DNA of 14,001 nucleotides. It comes from Bacteroidaceae bacterium. GTDB lineage: Bacteria > Bacteroidota > Bacteroidia > Bacteroidales > Bacteroidaceae. Made by a program: the position numbers and the translations under genes. The notes under the pieces were generated by a model. The model made no database searches and was not told the DNA's origin. It saw only the letters and a program-made list of their open reading frames with translations. Positions 6,989 to 12,762 of the stretch are shown piece by piece. Numbering within the stretch: the first letter of the stretch is position 1; every line of letters starts with the position of its first letter. The stretch is from assembly GCA_017558165.1 (NCBI GenBank), contig JAFYWE010000129.1:1-14001 (forward strand). The letters run 5' to 3'.

Positions 6989-7591
6989 ATGATTGCATTT
7001 CAATATAACAAGACATCCCTTCAGAACCTTGAGAAGCAACTGAAGATGCGTGTGCGTACCTTGCCAATTATCAAGAGCAAGGAGAGCGCGTTGCGCATTG
7101 AGGTGAAGCGTTGCAAGGCCGAGATGCAGCAGCATGACGAGGAGTATGTCGCACAGCTTGAGCAGTACCGCGCGCTGTTTGCCCTTTGGAATGAGTTCGA
7201 TGCCTCGCTCGTGAAGACTGGCGAGCTGCTCATCGGCAAGCAGAAGGTGGCGGGTGTCCAGGTGCCTGTGCTGCAGAAAGCGAGCTTCGTTGTTGCGCCG
7301 TACAGCCTTTTCAACTCGCCCAAGTGGTTTGCCGACGGTATCGAGCTTCTGAAGGAGATGGCAATGACGGCAATACGCCGTGAATTGCTGAACCGTAAGC
7401 TCCGCTTGCTTGAGAATGCACGAAAGAAGACCACCCAGAAGGTGAACCTCTTCGAGAAGGTGCAGATTCCGGGCTATCAGGATGCTATACGTAAGATCAA
7501 ACGATTTATGGAGGACGAGGAGAACCTTTCAAAGTCTTCACAGAAGATTCTGAAGTCCTTGTTGGAGCAAAGAGAGGAGGTGACAGCATGA
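6989..7591 (+). CDS. atpD: V-type ATPase subunit D (central rotor shaft)
   Basis: A 200-residue protein forming the long coiled coil that turns inside the A3B3 head. Residues about 8-75 and 115-190 are charged heptad-rich helices; the N-terminal helix is LQNLEKQLKMRVRTLP and the C-terminal one contains the family pattern ARKKTTQKVNLFEKVQIPG (145-163), followed by a long Glu/Lys helix. The segment between them (about 80-115), with PVLQKASFVVAPYSLF, corresponds to the short beta region near the foot of the shaft. It starts 24 nt after atpB and overlaps atpI by 4 nt (ATGA at 7588-7591), implying coupled translation. In other V-ATPases D pairs with a small subunit F, which is not found here. Confidence 0.93.
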   Translation: MIAFQYNKTSLQNLEKQLKMRVRTLPIIKSKESALRIEVKRCKAEMQQHDEEYVAQLEQYRALFALWNEFDASLVKTGELLIGKQKVAGVQVPVLQKASFVVAPYSLFNSPKWFADGIELLKEMAMTAIRRELLNRKLRLLENARKKTTQKVNLFEKVQIPGYQDAIRKIKRFMEDEENLSKSSQKILKSLLEQREEVTA

Positions 7592-9432
7592 TTACGAAAA
7601 TGAATAAACTGACACTTCTTGTATATCATAAGGAGTATATCGATTTTCTGCAGCGTCTGCGCCAGGTGGGTGTGGTACACATCGTGGAGCGCAAGAGTGT
7701 CGTTGCCGAGAATCCCGAGGTGGAGAAGCAGATGGCTCTCATTGCACGCTACAAGCGTACCATCAAGCGCCTTGAAAGATGTGCTGTAGAGAACCTGCAG
7801 CCTGCAAAGGGCGTTGATGGCGCAATGGCTGCAATGGAGAAATGCGATACCCTGCTTGCCGAGATTGAGCAACGCAGGGGTGTACTGCAGACTCTTGACA
7901 AGGATGCGGCGGCTCTTGCTCCGTGGGGTGAGTTCGACGTCACAACCATTGAGAAGCTTGAGAGTGCCGGCTATGATATCCGTTTCTTCATCTCTCCTGC
8001 AAAGAACTTCTGTCAGGAGTGGGTGGATGAGTACAACGCAATTGTAGTTGCCGAGCAGGCATCACGTCTCTATTTTGTGACAGTTACACCAAAGCACGTT
8101 GTCGTTGACATTGATGCCGAGGTCGCAAAGTTGCCCGATGCTTCGTTGTCGGCGCTTGAGAGCGAGAAAGAGCGTGTAGAACAGCAGATTGAGGCCTTCA
8201 ACGCCGAGCTTGACAAGCTTGCGGTGGCCGAGCTCAACACCTTGCGTGCTGCCAATGATGCGTTGATGCACGATCTGGAGTTCATGAAGGTCGCCCTTGA
8301 CGGCGAGAAGGTATCGGGTGACAAGCTTGTTCTGCTCGAAGGCTGGGCCCCTGAGGAGAATCTTGTCGAGCTAAAGGCGATGCTTGATGAAAGCGGTGCC
8401 TTCTACGACGTGCGCCCTGTACGCCGTGGCGACGAGGCTCCCGTTAAGCTCAAGAACAACGCATTCACAAGAATGTACGAGATGCTTACAAAGATGTACG
8501 GTATGCCAAGCGGTACCGATTTTGACCCGACACCGATACTTGCACCGTTCTTCTCATTGTTCTTCGCATTCTGTATGGGAGATGCCGGCTATGGTCTCAT
8601 CCTCATTCTCATGGGCTTTATCCTCAAGAAGAAACTGAAGTCGGACCTCGCGGGCATGATGAACCTTGTGATAACACTTGGTATATTCACAACGCTCATT
8701 GGTGCCGTGTTGGGTACATTCTTTGGTATGAGCCTGTTGAGTGACTTTGATCTGCCCGAGAAGATAAGACAGTTTATCATTGCGGGTGACATTGAGCTCT
8801 TTGGTTCAACCTATGACAAGCAGATGATCCTGGCACTTGGAATCGGTGTCGTGCACATATCTATCGCCATGACCGTAAAGGCAATCAACAATACTGTGTT
8901 CTATGGCTTCAAGGAGTCGTTGAACGCGTGGGGCTGGTGGCTGGTTGTTGTCGGCGGTGCGGTGCTTGGAACACTCACTTTCCTTAGTGCGATTCCGGCC
9001 GAGGTTTCGAAGTGGGCATTCATCGGCATCGGCTCGGTAGGTGCATTGGGTATTTATATATTCAACAATCTGCGTCGTAACGTCTTCGCAAACATCGGTG
9101 CCGGTATCTGGGATACCTACAATATGGCATCGGGACTGCTCGGTGACGTGCTGTCATACATCCGTCTGTTTGCCCTCGGTCTTGCCGGTGGTATGCTCGG
9201 TCAGACATTCAACAGCCTCGCACTGATGCTTGTCGACGGTAAGGAAGGCTTGGGTGCGGTCATCGGTTGGGTCGGCTTCGGACTGATTATCATCTTCGGC
9301 CACACGCTGAACATCGCGATGTCATGCCTGAGTGCCTTTGTACACCCGCTGCGTCTTACATTCGTGGAGTACTTCAAGAATGCAGGCTACGAAGGAAAGG
9401 GAGTGGAGTACAAGCCATTCAAGGATAAGTAA
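7588..9432 (+). CDS. atpI: V-type ATPase membrane subunit I (a-subunit)
   Basis: A 614-residue stator subunit that forms the ion half-channels against the K ring. Residues 1 to about 310 are a cytoplasmic domain with coiled-coil stretches (about 190-240) that docks the peripheral stalks. From about 313 to 595 there are seven or so hydrophobic helices. GDAGYGLIL at 331-339 is a family hallmark, and SYIRLFALGLAGG (523-535) contains R526, aligning with the essential arginine (R735 in yeast Vph1) that releases the ion from the rotor glutamate. H572 and H586 are polar residues late in the membrane domain. The ATG at 7588 overlaps the atpD stop and is preferred; an in-frame ATG at 7600 is possible. 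Size is usual for bacterial and archaeal I subunits. A 156-bp gap with a palindromic repeat separates it from atpK, unlike the tight spacing earlier in the operon. Confidence 0.95.
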   Translation: MITKMNKLTLLVYHKEYIDFLQRLRQVGVVHIVERKSVVAENPEVEKQMALIARYKRTIKRLERCAVENLQPAKGVDGAMAAMEKCDTLLAEIEQRRGVLQTLDKDAAALAPWGEFDVTTIEKLESAGYDIRFFISPAKNFCQEWVDEYNAIVVAEQASRLYFVTVTPKHVVVDIDAEVAKLPDASLSALESEKERVEQQIEAFNAELDKLAVAELNTLRAANDALMHDLEFMKVALDGEKVSGDKLVLLEGWAPEENLVELKAMLDESGAFYDVRPVRRGDEAPVKLKNNAFTRMYEMLTKMYGMPSGTDFDPTPILAPFFSLFFAFCMGDAGYGLILILMGFILKKKLKSDLAGMMNLVITLGIFTTLIGAVLGTFFGMSLLSDFDLPEKIRQFIIAGDIELFGSTYDKQMILALGIGVVHISIAMTVKAINNTVFYGFKESLNAWGWWLVVVGGAVLGTLTFLSAIPAEVSKWAFIGIGSVGALGIYIFNNLRRNVFANIGAGIWDTYNMASGLLGDVLSYIRLFALGLAGGMLGQTFNSLALMLVDGKEGLGAVIGWVGFGLIIIFGHTLNIAMSCLSAFVHPLRLTFVEYFKNAGYEGKGVEYKPFKDK

Positions 9433-9439
9433 AAAGTAT

Positions 9440-9542
9440 ACCCCTCCGTCCTGACGGACACCTCCCCTAAGACAGGGGAGGAATATAAAAGGAGATTGTC
9501 CCATTGTATTAGGGGACGGGAGGCGAAGCCTTGGAGGGGGTG
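9440..9542. repeat. GC-rich palindromic repeat between atpI and atpK
   Basis: This 103-bp block stands out from the A-rich sequence around it and has several nested inverted repeats. CCCCTCC at 9441-9447 pairs with GGAGGGG at 9533-9539. CCGTC/GACGG (9446-9450, 9453-9457) makes a tight hairpin, and CCTCCCCT/AGGGGAGG (9461-9468, 9474-9481) forms a perfect 8-bp stem with loop AAGAC. GTCCC/GGGAC (9498-9502, 9513-9517) and AGGC-GAA-GCCT (9521-9531) complete it. The texture (CCTCCCC...GGCGAAGCC...GGAGGGG) is that of interspersed intergenic palindromes found in many copies in bacterial genomes. It has no coding potential I would trust, and its copy number here is unknown. Confidence 0.7.
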
Positions 9543-9588
9543 AAAAAGTAAAAAACAAAAAGAATATAAATATTAAAAACAAAACATT

Positions 9589-10008
9589 ATGGAACTTTTA
9601 TTAGGTTATTTGGGAATGGGTCTCATGTTGGGACTCGCAGGTATTGGTAGTAGTATCGGTACAACAATCGCAGGTAATGCCGCTGTAGGCGCAATGAAGA
9701 AGGACGCTTCGAAGTCTGCAGGTTACATCATTCTCTCTGCGCTCCCTGCAACACAGGGTCTTTACGGCTTCCTCGCACTGTTGCTCCACTTCGGTAAGGT
9801 GACAGCCGAGACAGGTATGTTGTGGTTCGGTGTAGGCCTCGGCGTAGGTATCGTATGCCTCTTCTCTGCAATCCGCCAGGGTCAGGTTTGTGCCAACGGT
9901 ATCGTTGCAATGTCACAGGGTCACGACGTGCAGACAAACACCATGATCTTTGCTGCGTTCCCTGAGTTCTACGCGATCCTTGCGCTCGTTGCAACATTCT
10001 TGGTGTAA
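9589..10008 (+). CDS. atpK: V-type ATPase subunit K (rotor ring proteolipid), Na+-site residues present
   Basis: A 139-residue membrane protein with four hydrophobic helices (about 1-28, 44-70, 77-103, 115-139), that is, two fused c-type hairpins. Several copies form the rotating ion-carrying ring. The ion-binding glutamate is E126 in AFPEFYAILAL (helix 4). The matching place in helix 2 (SALPATQGLYG) has A54, so there is one carboxylate per four helices, as in other V-type K subunits. Residues L52, T55, Q56, Q97 (in AIRQGQV) and E126 line up with L61, T64, Q65, Q110 and E139 of Enterococcus hirae NtpK, which coordinate Na+ in its crystal structure. I infer Na+ coupling. The leader (9543-9588) is very A-rich with no Shine-Dalgarno sequence, as usual in Bacteroidetes. 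K is the last gene and is followed by a terminator. Confidence 0.95.
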   Translation: MELLLGYLGMGLMLGLAGIGSSIGTTIAGNAAVGAMKKDASKSAGYIILSALPATQGLYGFLALLLHFGKVTAETGMLWFGVGLGVGIVCLFSAIRQGQVCANGIVAMSQGHDVQTNTMIFAAFPEFYAILALVATFLV

Positions 10009-10031
10009 TAGACAGCAAGTCGTTTTAAAGT

Positions 10032-10060
10032 AAAAGCTCCCCACGGGGAGCTTTTGCTGT
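10032..10060 (+). terminator. Intrinsic terminator of the V-ATPase operon
   Basis: AAAAGCTCCC (10032-10041) pairs perfectly with GGGAGCTTTT (10046-10055) around loop CACG, and the right arm ends in a T tract (TTTTGCTGTTT). It lies 24 nt after the atpK stop. The A/T flanks make it roughly symmetrical, so it may also stop transcripts arriving on the minus strand from the next gene. Confidence 0.88.
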
Positions 10061-10077
10061 TTAAGGCATATGGTTAT

Positions 10078-10108
10078 AAGGCCTAAAAGGGCGGAAAGGA
10101 CCAAAAGG
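10078..10108 (+). repeat. Left imperfect inverted repeat flanking the four-helix-bundle gene
   Basis: The 31-nt stretch from AAGGCCTAAAAGGGC to CCAAAAGG directly abuts the stop codon of the minus-strand gene. It matches the reverse complement of 10751-10780 in 25 of 31 aligned columns with one gap. The A/G-rich AAAGGnC texture lowers the significance somewhat. Confidence 0.5.
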
Positions 10109-10669
10109 TTATTTCTTGTTCTGATTCCTCCATTGCAAACGACCGCGGGTCATCTCTTCCCTAATGCCACCGTTCTCAAGAAAATCCTGTTTAATGCGGT
10201 CAAAGTAATGTTTCAGTAGATAGTCCGTTTGCCTGATAAGGATGATGGCGATGTTGGCGATAGTCTCGTCGGAGCGATCCTTTATGGCCTCGGTATAATA
10301 TTCAGGTTCATTGTGTACTGCACATACACGGCGTGCTTGTTCGTGTTTCTCGCTGTTTTCACTCCAAAGCTGCATACCGCGCACTCTAAGATAATCCTTG
10401 TAATCTTCAAGCAACTCCTGCAAGCTGGCCTTTGCAACATTCAGCAATTTGATTTCTGTCTCAGCTGAAGTCGTGGACGCAGAACATCCCTCAACAATGT
10501 TTTGCTTTCCTGAACGTGCCGCCTGTATCATCTGGTCAATGGTCCGGTCACATTTTTGCAGGTATTTATGGGCAAAGTAGAATGTCACGTCGTATACACA
10601 AACGGATTTCTTGTAACATAACAAATCCTCGTAATTCCCCTTTTGCCTTATAAAATCGTTGCTGTTCAT
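10109..10669 (-). CDS. Four-helix-bundle protein with suffix domain (23S rRNA IVP / Avd-like family)
   Basis: A 186-residue soluble protein read right to left. Residues about 20-95 carry the pattern of the 23S rRNA intervening-sequence-protein fold: RTIDQMIQAARSGKQNIVEG (42-61), then SASTTSAETEIKLLNVAKAS (63-82), LQELLEDYKDYL (83-94) and a W-containing turn (LW at 101-102). Residues about 120-180 form the C-terminal extension with RQTDYLLKHYFDRI and LENGGIREEMTRGR, typical of the four-helix-bundle suffix group in Bacteroidetes. Members form pentameric bundles, and one branch (Avd) assists diversity-generating retroelements, but no reverse transcriptase or template repeat is present here. The cellular role of stand-alone members is unknown. 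It is a single-gene unit with its own promoter, opposite to both neighbours and bounded by inverted repeats, so it looks like an inserted cassette. Start ATG is at 10667-10669. Confidence 0.85.
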   Translation of the reverse strand: MNSNDFIRQKGNYEDLLCYKKSVCVYDVTFYFAHKYLQKCDRTIDQMIQAARSGKQNIVEGCSASTTSAETEIKLLNVAKASLQELLEDYKDYLRVRGMQLWSENSEKHEQARRVCAVHNEPEYYTEAIKDRSDETIANIAIILIRQTDYLLKHYFDRIKQDFLENGGIREEMTRGRLQWRNQNKK

Positions 10670-10690
10670 GTTCTTGCTCTTGTATTATAG

Positions 10691-10722
10691 CAAAAATAAA
10701 TAGCGAATGCAAAAATAGCAAA
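10691..10722 (-). promoter_or_regulatory. Promoter of the four-helix-bundle gene
   Basis: Read on the minus strand, TTTG (10722-10719) and TATTTTTG (10698-10691) are separated by exactly 20 nt, a near-ideal Bacteroidetes -33/-7 pair. Transcription would start near 10684, leaving only about 15 nt of leader. A second TATTTTTG-like box lies further upstream around 10710-10717. Confidence 0.7.
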
Positions 10723-10750
10723 CTATCTCGCAAAAAAGTTTCGGCTTTGG

Positions 10751-10780
10751 CCTTGTCGGCCTTTTTGCCCTTTAGGGCTT
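10751..10780 (-). repeat. Right imperfect inverted repeat flanking the four-helix-bundle gene
   Basis: Read on the minus strand, this begins AAGCCCTAAAGGGC and ends CGACAAGG, matching the left copy at 10078-10108 (25 of 31 columns). It lies 81 bp upstream of the gene's start codon, outside its promoter. The enclosed segment is about 700 bp. No target-site duplication is visible outside the pair. Confidence 0.5.
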
Positions 10781-10939
10781 GCTTTGTTGTGCTAAAGAAT
10801 GTTGATTGTGGAATAGACTTTCATCATTCTGCTATAGAATTTGCACGTTTTTGGCATTTTTGCCATTATGTGCCTTGAAATGCGTGCTCTTTGTTGCTGT
10901 TTTGCAGGTTTTTAAAGTTTTTTAATATTTGGTGTTTTA

Positions 10940-10972
10940 TTTGTTTTATTCCAAAATAATTTTGTACTTTTG
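10940..10972 (+). promoter_or_regulatory. Promoter of the glycogen synthase/phosphorylase operon
   Basis: TTTG at 10940-10943 and TACTTTTG at 10965-10972 are separated by 21 nt and match the Bacteroidetes consensus. The start site would be near 10979, giving a leader of about 100 nt. Confidence 0.7.
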
Positions 10973-10983
10973 CATTTCATTTT

Positions 10984-11057
10984 GAGAGAGGGGGTACTTT
11001 CTCTCCATTTGTTATTTATAATAAGGTGTTCCAGGTGTGTGGACGCCTTGGTTTTTT
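10984..11057 (+). promoter_or_regulatory. Hairpin-rich leader of glycogen synthase, possible attenuator
   Basis: Two stems lie between the predicted start site and the ATG. The first is GAGAGAG (10984-10990) with TTCTCTC (10999-11005), about 7 bp. The second pairs AAGGTGTTCC (11023-11032) with GGACGCCTT (11041-11049), with one bulged T and one G-U pair, and is followed at once by GG and six T residues (11052-11057), the form of an intrinsic terminator. An alternative pairing, CCAGG with CCTTGG, would disrupt the second stem. The layout fits transcription attenuation, but no known riboswitch class is recognised. Confidence 0.4.
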
Positions 11058-11078
11058 GAGAAGAATTATTAATTAGTG

Positions 11079-12737
11079 ATGAAGAAAGATTTGTTGCTTC
11101 CCGATTATCTCTTCGAGATCAGCTGGGAGGTTTGTAACAAGGTGGGCGGCATATATACAGTGGTATCGACAAAGGCCCGCACCATCTCTGAGATTGAGGG
11201 ATTGAATGCCATTTATATCGGTCCCGATTTGTGGAAAGAGAAGGAGAATCCGCTTTTTACCGAGGATAAGCGTCTTTGGAGCGCATGGCGCAAGAAGGTA
11301 TGCGACGACAAGTTGACTGTACGTTGCGGTCACTGGGAGATTCCCGGACGTCCAAAGGTTGTCCTTGTCGACTATACAGGTTATATGGAGGACAAGGATG
11401 CCATCTACGGCGAGCTCTGGATGGATTACGGTGTTGATTCATTGCACGGTTATGGTGACTATGACGACTCTATGATTTTCGGCTATGCTGTAGGTAAGGT
11501 AATCGAGAGTTTCTACAATACTAATATAAAGAAGGGCAGCAACGTTGTTGTTCAGGCTCATGAGTGGCAGAGCGGTAATGCTGCGCTCTATGTGAAGAAG
11601 CACCTGCCTGCAGTGGGTACAATCTTTACAACCCACGCTACAAGCATCGGCCGTTCGATTGCTTCAAACGGCAAGCCTTTGTACGATTACTTCGAGGGCT
11701 ACAACGGTGACCAGATGGCCGAGGAGCTTAACGTGCAGTCAAAGCAGTCTGTAGAGAAGATCACTGCTGCTAACATCGACTGTTTCACAACTGTGAGCGA
11801 GCTCACAGCACGTGAGTGCAAGCAGTTGCTTGAGCGCGAGTGTGACGTGATTCTCGAGAACGGTTTCGAGAATGACTTCGTGCCTGCAGGCAAGGATTTC
11901 GCTGCAAAGAGAAAGGTAGCACGTGACGTACGTCTGCGTGTAGCAAGAGCTCTTACAGGTGACACTATCTCTGATGATGCTCTCATCATCGGTATCGGTG
12001 GACGTATGGAGATGCGCAACAAGGGTATCGACATGTTCCTCGAGAGCATGGCGCGTCTGAATGCTTGTGGCCTTGAGCGTGACGTGGTAGCGTTCGTTGA
12101 CGTTCCTGCATGGTCGGGTGATGCGCGCGAGGACCTCGTGAAGCGTCTGCGCAGCGACAAGCAGTCTTGGGATACTCCGCTGCCTAATCCTTATACTACA
12201 CACAACATCAATAACTTCTATGAGGATGCAATCGCTTGCTCAATCCGCAACCTGCAGATCGACAACCGTTGCGGCAAGAACCGTGTGAAGGTTATCTACG
12301 TTCCTTGCTACCTCAAGGGTAATGACGGTGTGTTCGACATGGAGTACTATGATGTGCTCATCGGTAATGACCTGAGCGTATATCCTTCGTACTATGAGCC
12401 TTGGGGCTATACTCCGCTCGAGAGTGCGGCCTTCCAGATTCCAACTATCACCACTAACCTTGCGGGCTTCGGTCTGTGGGTGAACTCAGTGCTTGGCCGA
12501 GAGGGCAAACTCGCTGATGGAGTAGAGGTTATATGCAGGAACGACAGCAACTATTTCGAGGCGGCCGAGGTTATTACAAAAACAATTTGTACCTTTGCAG
12601 GACTTTCTGAAAAGGAGGTTTCCGCGTGCCGTAAGAAGGTAGCCAAGTTGGCCGAGAAGGCTCAGTGGAAACACTTCATAAGCAAGTATCTCCAGGCTTA
12701 TGACTTCGCACTCTCTGCTGCGGCAAAAAGAAACTGA
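11079..12737 (+). CDS. Glycogen synthase, GT3-like (eukaryote-type)
   Basis: A 552-residue cytosolic glycosyltransferase expected to add glucose from a nucleotide-sugar donor to the non-reducing ends of alpha-1,4-glucan. It is not of the usual bacterial GlgA (GT5) type. It starts with DYLFEISWEVCNKVGGIYTV, the N-terminal signature of animal and fungal glycogen synthases, with the KVGG loop at 21-24. HEWQ (161-164), FTTHATSIGR (183-192), a GRMEMRNKGID donor-site segment (308-318) and YPSYYEPWGYTPLE (435-448) follow. E440 and E448 match the paired catalytic-region glutamates of the GT3 family. It is shorter than animal enzymes (about 700) and lacks their long regulatory tails. I place the start at the ATG (11079); a GTG immediately before it is in frame. 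The phosphorylase gene follows after 25 nt, so the two are probably one operon. Donor choice (UDP- or ADP-glucose) cannot be read from the sequence. Confidence 0.93.
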   Translation: MKKDLLLPDYLFEISWEVCNKVGGIYTVVSTKARTISEIEGLNAIYIGPDLWKEKENPLFTEDKRLWSAWRKKVCDDKLTVRCGHWEIPGRPKVVLVDYTGYMEDKDAIYGELWMDYGVDSLHGYGDYDDSMIFGYAVGKVIESFYNTNIKKGSNVVVQAHEWQSGNAALYVKKHLPAVGTIFTTHATSIGRSIASNGKPLYDYFEGYNGDQMAEELNVQSKQSVEKITAANIDCFTTVSELTARECKQLLERECDVILENGFENDFVPAGKDFAAKRKVARDVRLRVARALTGDTISDDALIIGIGGRMEMRNKGIDMFLESMARLNACGLERDVVAFVDVPAWSGDAREDLVKRLRSDKQSWDTPLPNPYTTHNINNFYEDAIACSIRNLQIDNRCGKNRVKVIYVPCYLKGNDGVFDMEYYDVLIGNDLSVYPSYYEPWGYTPLESAAFQIPTITTNLAGFGLWVNSVLGREGKLADGVEVICRNDSNYFEAAEVITKTICTFAGLSEKEVSACRKKVAKLAEKAQWKHFISKYLQAYDFALSAAAKRN

Positions 12738-12762
12738 AAAATATTCATTTAATTAAAAATAT

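Larger units (their letters stand above)
10670..11078. other. Divergent intergenic region between the four-helix-bundle gene and glycogen synthase
   Basis: No coding frame is credible here. From left to right it holds the minus-strand promoter (10691-10722), a GC-rich inverted-repeat block (10745-10780) with hairpins GGCC-TTGTC-GGCC and GCCC-TTTA-GGGC, an A/T-rich stretch with a small hairpin TGGCA-TTTT-TGCCA near 10852-10865, the plus-strand promoter (10940-10972), and a leader with two hairpins before the ATG at 11079. Confidence 0.7.

Noticed and set aside
6653..7135. Minus-strand frame of 160 codons opposite atpB and atpD as a candidate missing subunit F
   Set aside because: It is antisense to conserved coding sequence and its composition is not that of subunit F; it gives no support for a hidden F gene.
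9322..9582. Minus-strand frame of 86 codons between atpK and atpI
   Set aside because: It spans the GC-rich palindrome and the end of atpI, and its Pro/Leu/Arg-rich text is what such palindromes encode in any genome.
10109..10669. Four-helix-bundle gene as the Avd accessory of a diversity-generating retroelement
   Set aside because: No reverse transcriptase, template repeat or variable repeat is present, and the C-terminal suffix domain points to the stand-alone group.
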